From: JAWLBY01 sp041687455
GTDB lineage: Bacteria; Pseudomonadota; Gammaproteobacteria; Xanthomonadales; Xanthomonadaceae
Length of the DNA stretch: 64,000 nucleotides
Assembly (NCBI GenBank): GCA_041687455.1
Contig: JAWLBY010000018.1
Coordinates: 17,532-81,531, forward strand
Direction: 5' to 3'
Below are positions 24,274 to 31,178 of this stretch, piece by piece. Both the position numbers and the translations under genes were made by a program. The first letter of the stretch is position 1; the number at the start of each line of letters is the position of its first letter. Under the pieces are notes generated by a model that worked only from the letters and a program-made list of their open reading frames with translations, was not told where the DNA came from and made no database searches.

Positions 24274-24819
24274 ATGCCGACGATGCCGCCGACTCGTCCA
24301 CCGCTCGTGGTTGCGCTGATCGGTCTGCCCGGTGCCGGCAAGAGCGTGATTGCCGATGCGCTGACGCAGCGGCTCGGGCTGCACCGGATCTGTCGCGACC
24401 GGATTCGCGCCGCGATGTTTCCGCGCTGTGCGTTCACGCCGGCCGAAAAGCAGGCCGCACAGCGCGCGGTGCTGACCGCGCTCGAGGTCAACTGCGCGCT
24501 CGGCCGCGACAGCGTGCTCGACGGCATGACGTTCTCGCGCCGCACCGAGCTGCAGGCGATCGATGCGGTGCTGGCGCCCTATGCAGTGCGCTGCCTGCCG
24601 ATCCACGTCGACTGTCCGCCGGAGCTGGCGCGGCAACGAATCATGGCCGCAGCCGGCCATCCTGCGCTGGACCGGACGCCGGAGCTGGTCGATCAGGTGC
24701 TGCGTCGCTTCGAGCCGCCACCGGCCGGCTGCGCGGTCATCGATGCCCGCACATCGCGGGACGAGATGGTGGATGCGGCGGTCGCGCTCGTCGAACAGCA
24801 GCTTCGAGCGGAGCGCTGA
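24274..24819 (+). CDS. Small P-loop kinase (zeta-toxin/nucleotide-kinase-like ATPase)
   Basis: 181 residues. The Walker A motif GLPGAGKS is at 17-24, and a DGMTFSRR element after a stretch with CALGRDSVLDG is typical of the AAA_33 group, which also holds polynucleotide and small-molecule kinases. The substrate is not determined. It is divergent from the marR operon; its start lies 107 bp from that of marR, so the two may share the intervening control region. Confidence 0.82.
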   Translation: MPTMPPTRPPLVVALIGLPGAGKSVIADALTQRLGLHRICRDRIRAAMFPRCAFTPAEKQAAQRAVLTALEVNCALGRDSVLDGMTFSRRTELQAIDAVLAPYAVRCLPIHVDCPPELARQRIMAAAGHPALDRTPELVDQVLRRFEPPPAGCAVIDARTSRDEMVDAAVALVEQQLRAER

Positions 24820-24850
24820 CGCGCGTCGGTCGATCGGACCACGCGCGAAC

Positions 24851-25303
24851 TCAGCGTTCGGGTCGCTTCAACCGGACGTACAACTGCTTGCGAACCCGGG
24901 CGACCAGTTCGCCGCGGCTATCGATGATGTCGGTTTCGAACCAGCGCAGCACCTTGCCACCTTCGGCAGCCGCCGCGCGCAGCTCATCCAGTACCTGCTC
25001 CTGCAGCACGAACTCGGCAGTCACGTCAGTGCGCCCGGGCGCGACGAACTCGATCTCGCCGGCGCGATCCCAGACCAGGTAGTCGCGGCCGAGCCGTTCC
25101 ATCACCAGGATCATCCAGAACGGATCGGCCATCGAGAACAGGCTGCCGCCGAACTGGGTTCGCACGTAGTTGCGCGTGTACCAGCGCAGTTTCAGGCGGA
25201 CCCGGGCATAGCTGAAATCGTCGGCCAGCGCGTCGACCGAAATGCCGGCGAACACGAACGGCGGCCAGAAGCGAAGCATGCGTCGCAGCGTGGCGGCTTT
25301 CAT
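24851..25303 (-). CDS. DUF4442 hot-dog-fold protein (putative thioesterase)
   Basis: 150 residues. The segments FAGISVDALADDFSYARV, RNYVRTQFGGSLFSMADPF and the strand-rich remainder match the DUF4442 thioesterase-like fold, which is about this length. The conserved GGSLFSM helix occupies the place of the hot-dog catalytic helix. The acyl-CoA substrate is unknown. It stands alone, convergent with the kinase gene. Confidence 0.85.
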   Translation of the reverse strand: MKAATLRRMLRFWPPFVFAGISVDALADDFSYARVRLKLRWYTRNYVRTQFGGSLFSMADPFWMILVMERLGRDYLVWDRAGEIEFVAPGRTDVTAEFVLQEQVLDELRAAAAEGGKVLRWFETDIIDSRGELVARVRKQLYVRLKRPER

Positions 25304-25380
25304 CGAATCCTGGTGCGTGCGGATCGGCAGTGCAGTATCGCGCCGGCGGCGCTCCGGCTCCAGCCGGGCAGGGCGCGCGC

Positions 25381-26130
25381 TCAGCCCGGGCGGCCATCGG
25401 CATGCGCCCGCAGCCGTTCGGCCACGGCATGTTCGAGGCCGCCCTGCGGATCGGTGCGGAAGCTCGCCAATGCGCCGGCATCCCAGTCGGCGGCGATGCG
25501 GCCGTCGAGCAGCAGCACCGCGCGGTCGAGGAAGCGCTCGGCCACTTCCAGTCCATGCGTTGCGAGCAGTACGGCGACACCCCGGCGCGCACGCTGCTGC
25601 AGCTCCTGTTTCAGTGCAAAGGCAGCCAACGGATCGAGGCCGTTCAGTACCTCATCGAGCACCAGCAGCGACGGTTCGCCGAACAGCGCGATCACGACGG
25701 CCAGTTTCTGCCGCGTACCGAGCGAGTAAGTGCCCACCGGGCGGTCGAGCCACGCGCCAAGGCCGAGTGCGTCGGCAAGCGAATCGCTGGCCTGCAGCGA
25801 CGCCTGGTCGCGGCGCAGATCGGCGATCAGTCCGATGCACTGGCGTCCGCTCAGGCGCGCCGGAAGCGTCGACGGATCGATCGCGTAACCGAGTCGTTGG
25901 CGCGCGCCGACCGGCTCGCGGTCGATCGCGATCCCGTCGATCAGCAGCCGGCCGCGCTGGAACGGCTGCAGGCCGGCGATCGCGCGCATCAGGCTGCTCT
26001 TGCCGGAGCCGTTCGGCCCGACCAGCCCGACCAGCTCGCCGGCGGCGAGCGACAACGACACGCCCCGCATCACCGAGGTCGTGCCGTAGGCGAGATGCAG
26101 GTCGTCGATCGTCAACAGGCACGGATTCAT
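25381..26130 (-). CDS. ABC transporter ATP-binding protein
   Basis: 249 residues. Walker A is GPNGSGKS (38-45), the signature is YSLGTRQKLA in the place of LSGGQ, and Walker B is LLVLDEVLNGLD with the H-loop at LATHG. GGAGG precedes the ATG. The ATG overlaps the stop of the membrane gene by 4 bp (ATGA), so the two are translated together as one exporter. The loose signature motif is of the type seen in bacteriocin/antibiotic-type ABC-2 exporters. The substrate is unknown. Confidence 0.93.
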   Translation of the reverse strand: MNPCLLTIDDLHLAYGTTSVMRGVSLSLAAGELVGLVGPNGSGKSSLMRAIAGLQPFQRGRLLIDGIAIDREPVGARQRLGYAIDPSTLPARLSGRQCIGLIADLRRDQASLQASDSLADALGLGAWLDRPVGTYSLGTRQKLAVVIALFGEPSLLVLDEVLNGLDPLAAFALKQELQQRARRGVAVLLATHGLEVAERFLDRAVLLLDGRIAADWDAGALASFRTDPQGGLEHAVAERLRAHADGRPG

Positions 26131-27215
26131 CGCAGACTCCTCCGGATCAGCCAGCCGAGTTGCAGCGGCCAGACCAGCAGCACCAGCGGCGGCAGTGCCT
26201 GCAGCGTCGCCAGCAACAGCGTGAGCTGGACCGCGAACAGCAGCGTTCCGCGCAGCGGTCGATGCCGTTCCGCCGCGACGCAGCCGACCTGCAGCGCCGC
26301 GACCGCCAGCAGGCCGAGCGCCGCCGGCAGCCGCAGTGTCGTTGCATCGAGCAGCGGCAGTGCGGTGACCAGCAGCGTCGTCGCGACCGCCAGTTGCAGC
26401 GCCGGCAGCGCGATCCACGCGCGCAGCAGCCGGCCCGGGCGCAGCGGCTGCGCCGCGAGCCAGCGCTGTGCGGCCGGCAGCACCGCGAGACTGCGTTGCC
26501 AGGCCGCCACGAATCCGGCCAGCAGCATCAGCAGCACTGCGGCCGCGACCGCAGTCGGCAAGGCCAGTCCGGCCGGCACCAGCAACGCACTCAGGAACAG
26601 CAGCGCCAGCCGTTTCGGGGCGAACAGGCTGCCGATCTCGATCAGTTGCCAGCGCCAGACGCGACCGGCCCCGGACGACAGCCACAGCAGATCACGCCGC
26701 GAATCGATGCCGTGCCCGGTCGATCGCGCGGTCAGCGGCAAGCACAGTGCGGCTGCGGCCGCGGCAAGCGGAATCGCCGCGGCGGCCAGTTGCAGCGACG
26801 GTGAAACATCCAGCGCCAGCGCGACGGCGCCACACAGCACAGCCTGCACTGCGGCGCCATGCAACGCATGCCGGCGATCGTTGCGGCGCTCGACCACGGT
26901 GGTGACCGGCTGGACGGCCAGCCAGCCGCGCCGGCGCCGCTGCGTGGCAATGCGCCGGCGCCGACGCTGCCAGACGAGCTGGCCGACCAGCAGCGCCGCC
27001 AGCGCCGCCGGCCACCATGTCGCCAACCATCGGCGTGCCTGCGGTCCGAGCGACTGCAGCAGGTCCCAGCCGAGCGGCAACAGCAGCGCCGCCAACCCGA
27101 GCAGTGCGATCGCATGCCAGACCGGCTCGGCCGGCGCGGCGCGCCAGTCGTCGCAGCGGTTGCGCCAGGCGGTCCGCGTTTCGGCATGCCAGGGATCGAA
27201 CAGGGAAGGCGCCAT
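26127..27215 (-). CDS. ABC-2-type membrane protein, partner of the ATPase
   Basis: 362 residues with about eight hydrophobic segments. The start at 27215 (MAPSLFDPWHAETR) is chosen because upstream in-frame sequence is arginine-rich and lacks membrane character. No ABC-2 signature is strongly conserved, so the call rests on topology and the 4-bp overlap with the ATPase gene. Predicted cytoplasmic loops are rich in Arg. Likely role: permease of a two-component efflux or maturation system. Confidence 0.75.
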   Translation of the reverse strand: MAPSLFDPWHAETRTAWRNRCDDWRAAPAEPVWHAIALLGLAALLLPLGWDLLQSLGPQARRWLATWWPAALAALLVGQLVWQRRRRRIATQRRRRGWLAVQPVTTVVERRNDRRHALHGAAVQAVLCGAVALALDVSPSLQLAAAAIPLAAAAAALCLPLTARSTGHGIDSRRDLLWLSSGAGRVWRWQLIEIGSLFAPKRLALLFLSALLVPAGLALPTAVAAAVLLMLLAGFVAAWQRSLAVLPAAQRWLAAQPLRPGRLLRAWIALPALQLAVATTLLVTALPLLDATTLRLPAALGLLAVAALQVGCVAAERHRPLRGTLLFAVQLTLLLATLQALPPLVLLVWPLQLGWLIRRSLR

Positions 27216-27346
27216 GACCGGCACGCACCGCAATGATGATCGGCTCCGACCGTGTCGAGCCCGGTTGGTTCGCAGTGACACCGTCGCGCACTGCCGACCG
27301 GCGACCGATAATCGAAAAGTTGCCGTCCGAACCCGGCGAAGTCGCG

Positions 27347-28576
27347 ATGCCCTCGTTCGTCAGCAGTCTCGATGCGATCTACCGAAGCGAATCGCGTGCC
27401 GTGCTGGCGACGCTGATCCGTCTGCTCGGCGATTTCGATCGTGCCGAGGAAGCATTGCATGATGCGTTTCGCGCCGCGCTCGAGCAGTGGCCGCGCGACG
27501 GCATTCCCGAGCACCCGCGCGCCTGGCTGGTGTCGGCCGGACGGTTCAAGTCGATCGATCAGCAGCGCCGGCAGGTGCGCTTCACCGCGTTCGACAGCGC
27601 CCGCCACGATCCCGTGGTCGAGCCGCCGGAGTTCGATGACGTGGGCGCGGTGGTGGACGACCGGCTGCGTTTGATCTTCACCTGCTGCCATCCGGCGCTC
27701 GGCGACGACGCACAGGTCGCGCTGACGCTGCGCGAGGTCTGCGGGCTGACCACCGAGGCGGTCGCGGCCGCGTTCCTGTTGCCGGCATCGACGCTGGCGC
27801 AGCGGATCGTGCGCGCCAAGGCCAAGATCCGCGACGCCGGCATTCCGTACGAAGTGCCGCCGGCCGACGCACTGCCGGCGCGACTCGATGCGGTGTTGCG
27901 GGTGATCTACCTGGTGTTCAACGAGGGCTATGTCGCCAGCGCCGGCGACGAACTGCAGCGGGCCGACCTGGCTGCCGAGGCGATCCGGCTCGGCCGCCTG
28001 CTGCATTCGCTGCTGCCGGAACCGGAGGTGGCCGGATTGCTCGCGTTGATGCTGCTGCACGACTCGCGACGCGATGCGCGCAGCACTGCCGAGGGTCACC
28101 TCGTGCTGCTCGAGGAGCAGGACCGCAGCCGCTGGCACCGCGCACAGATCGACGAAGGCTGCCGGCTGGTCGAACGCGCGCTGCGCGGGCGGCCGGCCGG
28201 TCGCTATGCGTTGCAGGCGGCGATTGCGGCCGTTCATGCCGAGGCGCCGAGCATGGCCGACACCGACTGGCCGCAACTGGTCGGGCTGTACGAGGTGTTG
28301 TGGCGGATCGATCGCTCGCCGGTGGTCGAGCTGAACCTCGCGGTCGCGATCGCGATGCGCGATGGTGCCGCGGCCGGGCTGGCGCGGATCGACGCGATCC
28401 TCGGCCGCGGCGATCTGCTCGACTACCGGCATGCGCACGCGGCGCGCGCCGATCTGTGCCGACGGCTCGGTCGCCGTGACGACGCGGTCGAAGCCTATCG
28501 CCGTGCGCTGGCGCTGACCGGCCAGCAGGCCGAGCAGCGATTCCTGCGGCGGCGGCTGACCGAACTCGGAGCCTGA
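27347..28576 (+). CDS. ECF42-group sigma factor with C-terminal TPR-like extension
   Basis: 409 residues. The N-terminal 170 hold sigma region 2 (LIRLLGDFDRAEEALHDAF, PRAWLVSAGRFKSID) and region 4 (LTLREVCGLTTEAVAAAFLL, then QRIVRAKAKIR). The long C-terminal extension contains YLVFNEGYVAS, DLAAEAIRLGRLL and alanine-rich TPR-like helices; this is the group ECF42 layout, in which the extension replaces an anti-sigma factor in control. ECF42 genes are usually next to DGPF/YCII-domain genes, exactly as here. It should direct transcription of the operon at 28701. A TGTCGA at 27253 upstream suggests self-activation but lacks a matching -10. Confidence 0.93.
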   Translation: MPSFVSSLDAIYRSESRAVLATLIRLLGDFDRAEEALHDAFRAALEQWPRDGIPEHPRAWLVSAGRFKSIDQQRRQVRFTAFDSARHDPVVEPPEFDDVGAVVDDRLRLIFTCCHPALGDDAQVALTLREVCGLTTEAVAAAFLLPASTLAQRIVRAKAKIRDAGIPYEVPPADALPARLDAVLRVIYLVFNEGYVASAGDELQRADLAAEAIRLGRLLHSLLPEPEVAGLLALMLLHDSRRDARSTAEGHLVLLEEQDRSRWHRAQIDEGCRLVERALRGRPAGRYALQAAIAAVHAEAPSMADTDWPQLVGLYEVLWRIDRSPVVELNLAVAIAMRDGAAAGLARIDAILGRGDLLDYRHAHAARADLCRRLGRRDDAVEAYRRALALTGQQAEQRFLRRRLTELGA

Positions 28577-28606
28577 ACAGAGCGGCAGACGTTGCGGCCC
28601 GACGGA

Positions 28607-28634
28607 TGTCGATCCGGCCCGACGCCGTTCGACC
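28607..28634 (+). promoter_or_regulatory. Candidate ECF42-dependent promoter of the YCII operon
   Basis: TGTCGA (28607-28612), 17-bp spacer, CGACC (28630-28634). As I recall, ECF42 target promoters described in Streptomyces have TGTCGA at -35 and a CGA-type -10, so both boxes fit. The distance to the first gene (28701) is 66 bp. This rests on one match. Confidence 0.5.
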
Positions 28635-28700
28635 AGTCGATGGAGGGCAGCGCCGACCTGCGCGGCCCGGGGCGTCATCCGCAGCGACAGGAGACTCGTG

Positions 28701-29129
28701 ATGCGTTACATGATCATCGTCAAGGCCACCACCGACAGCGAAGCCGGCGTGATGCCGCCGGAGCCGCTGCTTGCGGCGATGGCGGACTACCACCAGCAAC
28801 TGGCCGACGCCGGCATGCTGATCGAGGGCTCCGGACTGCAGCCGAGCAGTCGCGGATTCCGGATCCGCTATCACGGCGAACGACGCAGCGTCGTCGACGG
28901 TCCGTTCGCCGAGAGCAAGGAACTGATCGCCGGCTACACGCTGATCCGCGCCGATTCGGAGGCGCAGGCGCGCGACTGGGCGATGCGCTTTCCGAATCCG
29001 TCGATCGATGGCGGAGAGGCCGAGATCGAGATCCGGCCGCTGTTCGAGCTGGACGATTTCGAACCGACCGAAGCGATCGATCGTTTCCGCAGTCTCGACC
29101 GATACATGCAGGGAGAGTCCGCCCGATGA
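28701..29129 (+). CDS. YCII-related DGPF-domain protein (first in operon)
   Basis: 142 residues from the ATG at 28701, preceded by AGGAGA at about 7 bp; an adjacent GTG at 28698 is less well placed. A ferredoxin-like alpha/beta fold carries VVDGPFAESKELIAGYTLIRA, which contains the DGPF motif defining the family. Members are always found with ECF sigma factors, but their biochemical function is unknown. Its stop overlaps the next start by 4 bp (ATGA). Confidence 0.92.
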   Translation: MRYMIIVKATTDSEAGVMPPEPLLAAMADYHQQLADAGMLIEGSGLQPSSRGFRIRYHGERRSVVDGPFAESKELIAGYTLIRADSEAQARDWAMRFPNPSIDGGEAEIEIRPLFELDDFEPTEAIDRFRSLDRYMQGESAR

Positions 29130-29554
29130 GCATCGCCAACATATCCGGCATCTTTGTCAATCTTCCGGTCGCCGACCTGCCGCGATCGATCGCGTTCTAC
29201 CAGGCGCTCGGCTTCGGCGTCGATCGCCGGTTCACCGATGCGACCGCCGCCGCGATCGTGGTTTCCGACACGATCCACGTGATGCTGCTGACGCACGCGA
29301 AGTTCGCCGAGTTCACGCCGCTGCCGATCGGCGACGCGCGCGAGCAGAGCGCCGTGCTGCTTGCGCTGTCGGTCGACGGCCGCGAACAGGTCGACCGGCT
29401 GGTCGCTGCCGCGGTTGCTGCCGGCGGCAGCACGTTCCGCCCGCCGGAAGACCACGGCTTCATGTACGGTCATGCTTTTCGCGATCCCGACGGCCACGTC
29501 TGGGAACCGTTCCACATGGATCCGTCGGCGATCCCGGCCGAGCAGGGAGCATGA
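29126..29554 (+). CDS. VOC/glyoxalase-like protein
   Basis: 142 residues of a single VOC domain: FVNLPVADLPRSIAFYQALGF opens it, and GHAFRDPDGHVWEPFHMD closes it with the Glu/His positions that bind metal in glyoxalase-type enzymes. It could act as a dioxygenase, isomerase or antibiotic-binding protein; the operon does not decide. It is coupled by ATGA overlap to the upstream gene and followed after 1 bp by the next. Confidence 0.9.
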   Translation: MSIANISGIFVNLPVADLPRSIAFYQALGFGVDRRFTDATAAAIVVSDTIHVMLLTHAKFAEFTPLPIGDAREQSAVLLALSVDGREQVDRLVAAAVAAGGSTFRPPEDHGFMYGHAFRDPDGHVWEPFHMDPSAIPAEQGA

Positions 29555-29555
29555 G

Positions 29556-29942
29556 ATGAAATACCTCTGCCTGGTGTACGGCGAGGAGTCACGCATTGCG
29601 ACGATGGACGACCGCGAATGCCTGGCCTGCGACGCCGAGTTGCGTGCGTCCGGTCACTGCATCGCATCGGAGGCGCTGCAGCCGGTCGCAACCGCGACGA
29701 CGGTGCGGATCCGGAACGGGCGGCTGACGGTACACGACGGGCCGTTCGCCGAGACCAAGGAGGCACTGGCCGGCTTCTATCTGATCGAGGCGCGCGACCT
29801 GAACGAAGCGATCCAGATGGCGGCGAAGATTCCACCGGCCCGGGTCGGGTGTGTCGAGGTGCGGCCGATCAGGCCGATCCGCGAGCAGCCACGCCTGGGC
29901 GTGGCCGCCGCAGCCGTGCTCGGCGAAGGAGGTGAATCATGA
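29556..29942 (+). CDS. YCII-related DGPF-domain protein (second in operon)
   Basis: 128 residues: MKYLCLVYGEE starts the fold, and VHDGPFAETKEALAGFYLIEA is the family motif. It differs clearly from the first DGPF protein, so the pair is not a recent duplication. Two Cys lie near residues 26-30 (CLACD). It overlaps the DUF1428 gene by 4 bp. Confidence 0.9.
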   Translation: MKYLCLVYGEESRIATMDDRECLACDAELRASGHCIASEALQPVATATTVRIRNGRLTVHDGPFAETKEALAGFYLIEARDLNEAIQMAAKIPPARVGCVEVRPIRPIREQPRLGVAAAAVLGEGGES

Positions 29943-30298
29943 GCTACGTCGATGCCTTCGTGGTGCCGGTGCCGACTGCCAGGCTGGCCGAATATCGACG
30001 GCTGGCACGCAAGGCCGGCCGGATCTGGCGCGAGCACGGCGCGCTCGAATACATCGAGAGCGTCGCCGACGATGTGCAGCCCGGCAAGTCGACCTCGTTC
30101 CCGCAGAGCGTCAAGCTGAAAGCCGGCGAGACGGTCGTGTTCGCGACGATCGTGTTTCGCTCCCGGACGCATCGCGACCGGGTCAACGCGAAGGTCATGA
30201 ACGATCCGCGACTGGCATCGATGATGGACCCGAAGGCATTGCCGTTCGACGGCCGGCGGATGTTCTGGGGCGGGTTCAAGCCGATCGTGTCGCTGTGA
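29939..30298 (+). CDS. DUF1428 domain protein
   Basis: 119 residues, starting MSYVDAFVVPVPTARLAEYR, with WREHGALEYIESVADDV and ending FDGRRMFWGGFKPIV, as DUF1428 proteins do. The fold is a ferredoxin-like dimer (EthD/ABM-type), with no known reaction. It is the last gene of the ECF42 operon, with a bidirectional hairpin following. Confidence 0.92.
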   Translation: MSYVDAFVVPVPTARLAEYRRLARKAGRIWREHGALEYIESVADDVQPGKSTSFPQSVKLKAGETVVFATIVFRSRTHRDRVNAKVMNDPRLASMMDPKALPFDGRRMFWGGFKPIVSL

Positions 30299-30309
30299 CG
30301 GACGTGCCC

Positions 30310-30340
30310 GCTGCGCCGATGCATCCTGGATCGGCGCAGC
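30310..30340. terminator. Bidirectional terminator between the ECF42 operon and copZ
   Basis: Perfect 11-bp inverted repeat GCTGCGCCGAT (30310-30320) / ATCGGCGCAGC (30330-30340) with a 9-nt loop, centred between two convergent stop codons. No clear T tract, so it may also need Rho. Confidence 0.7.
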
Positions 30341-30351
30341 GGTAGACGCGA

Positions 30352-30600
30352 TCAGCTCCGGCAGGTGCCGCAGCAGCTCGTTTGCGGAGCCGGCTCGGAT
30401 TCCTGCAGCACCCGTGCCGGGTAGCCTTCGTCGGCCAGCGTCGCCAGCACCTGCTCGGCGGTCAGTGAACCGGCGATTGCGGCAGTGCGCGCCGCAAGGT
30501 CGATGCGCACGGTGGCGTCGGCCGCCAGCGCCTGCATCGCCCGGGTGATCTGCTGCACGCAGTGCTGGCAGGTCATGTTTTCAACGGCAAACAGCATCAT
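30352..30600 (-). CDS. copZ: Heavy-metal-associated copper chaperone (CopZ-like)
   Basis: 82 residues, a single HMA fold with metal-binding MTCQHC (Cys11, Cys14). The C-terminal tail CCGTCRS adds three further Cys, unusual for CopZ and possibly a second metal site. AGGAG is 6-7 bp before the first of two tandem ATGs. It lies downstream of its own CueR-type promoter and hands Cu(I) to CopA. Confidence 0.92.
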   Translation of the reverse strand: MMLFAVENMTCQHCVQQITRAMQALAADATVRIDLAARTAAIAGSLTAEQVLATLADEGYPARVLQESEPAPQTSCCGTCRS

Positions 30601-30640
30601 CGATTTCTCCTTCATGTCCCGTGCGGCGCACGGTCGGCGC

Positions 30641-30671
30641 AGCTTCCGGGCTGCCACGATGGCAAGGTCAA
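30641..30671 (-). promoter_or_regulatory. CueR-type promoter for copZ
   Basis: Minus strand: -35 TTGACC (30671-30666), 19-bp spacer, -10 GAAGCT (30646-30641). The dyad CCTTGCCATCGTGGCAG overlaps the spacer, and 19-bp spacing is the diagnostic of MerR-family control. A matching element lies before copA. Confidence 0.85.
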
Positions 30672-30691
30672 GCGGACGTCGGGCGGGTGGA

Positions 30692-31177
30692 TCAGTTCTC
30701 GTCGCCGGCATCGTCGCCGAGTTCGATGGCGGTCGGTCGGCCGAGATCGTCGAGGATCGGGCATTCGGGGCGATCGTCGCCGTGGCAGTGCTCGGCGAGG
30801 TTCTCGAGCGTGCGCTGCATCGCCTGCATCTCGGCGATCTTGTGCGCCAGTTGCGCGGCGTGTTCGCGTGCCAGCGCCTTGACGTCGGCACTGGCACGGT
30901 GCGGGTCGCTCCACAGCCCGAGCAGCGTCTCGATCTGCCTGATCGAAAAGCCGAGCGAGCGGGCGCGTCGGATGAAGCGCAGTCGATGCAGGTCGGCATC
31001 ACCGTACAGGCGGTACTTCGCGAACGTGCGGCTGGCTGGCGGGATCAGGCCGATCCGTTCGTAGTGCCGGATCATCTTGGCCGACACGCCGGTCGCGACC
31101 GACGCTTCGCCGATGTTGTGCAGCCCCAGCCGACGGGCCTCGGCGAGTTCGGGGCGCATGTGGGTTGAACGGGCCAT
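30692..31177 (-). CDS. cueR: Copper-responsive MerR regulator CueR
   Basis: 161 residues. A MerR DNA-binding domain begins at NIGEASVATGVSAKMIRHYE; the dimerisation helix follows, and the metal loop is CHGDDRPEC (Cys131 to Cys139, Cys-x7-Cys), the Cu(I)/Ag(I) spacing of CueR. Some 20 extra residues precede the usual start. The 5' end is 1 bp after the copA stop, with GGAGG inside copA's end. It activates the two promoters with 19-bp spacers. Confidence 0.93.
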   Translation of the reverse strand: MARSTHMRPELAEARRLGLHNIGEASVATGVSAKMIRHYERIGLIPPASRTFAKYRLYGDADLHRLRFIRRARSLGFSIRQIETLLGLWSDPHRASADVKALAREHAAQLAHKIAEMQAMQRTLENLAEHCHGDDRPECPILDDLGRPTAIELGDDAGDEN

Positions 31178-31178
31178 G

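Noticed and set aside
27253..27258. TGTCGA upstream of the ECF42 gene as self-promoter
   Set aside because: No matching -10 at the spacing seen before the YCII operon; kept only as a remark.
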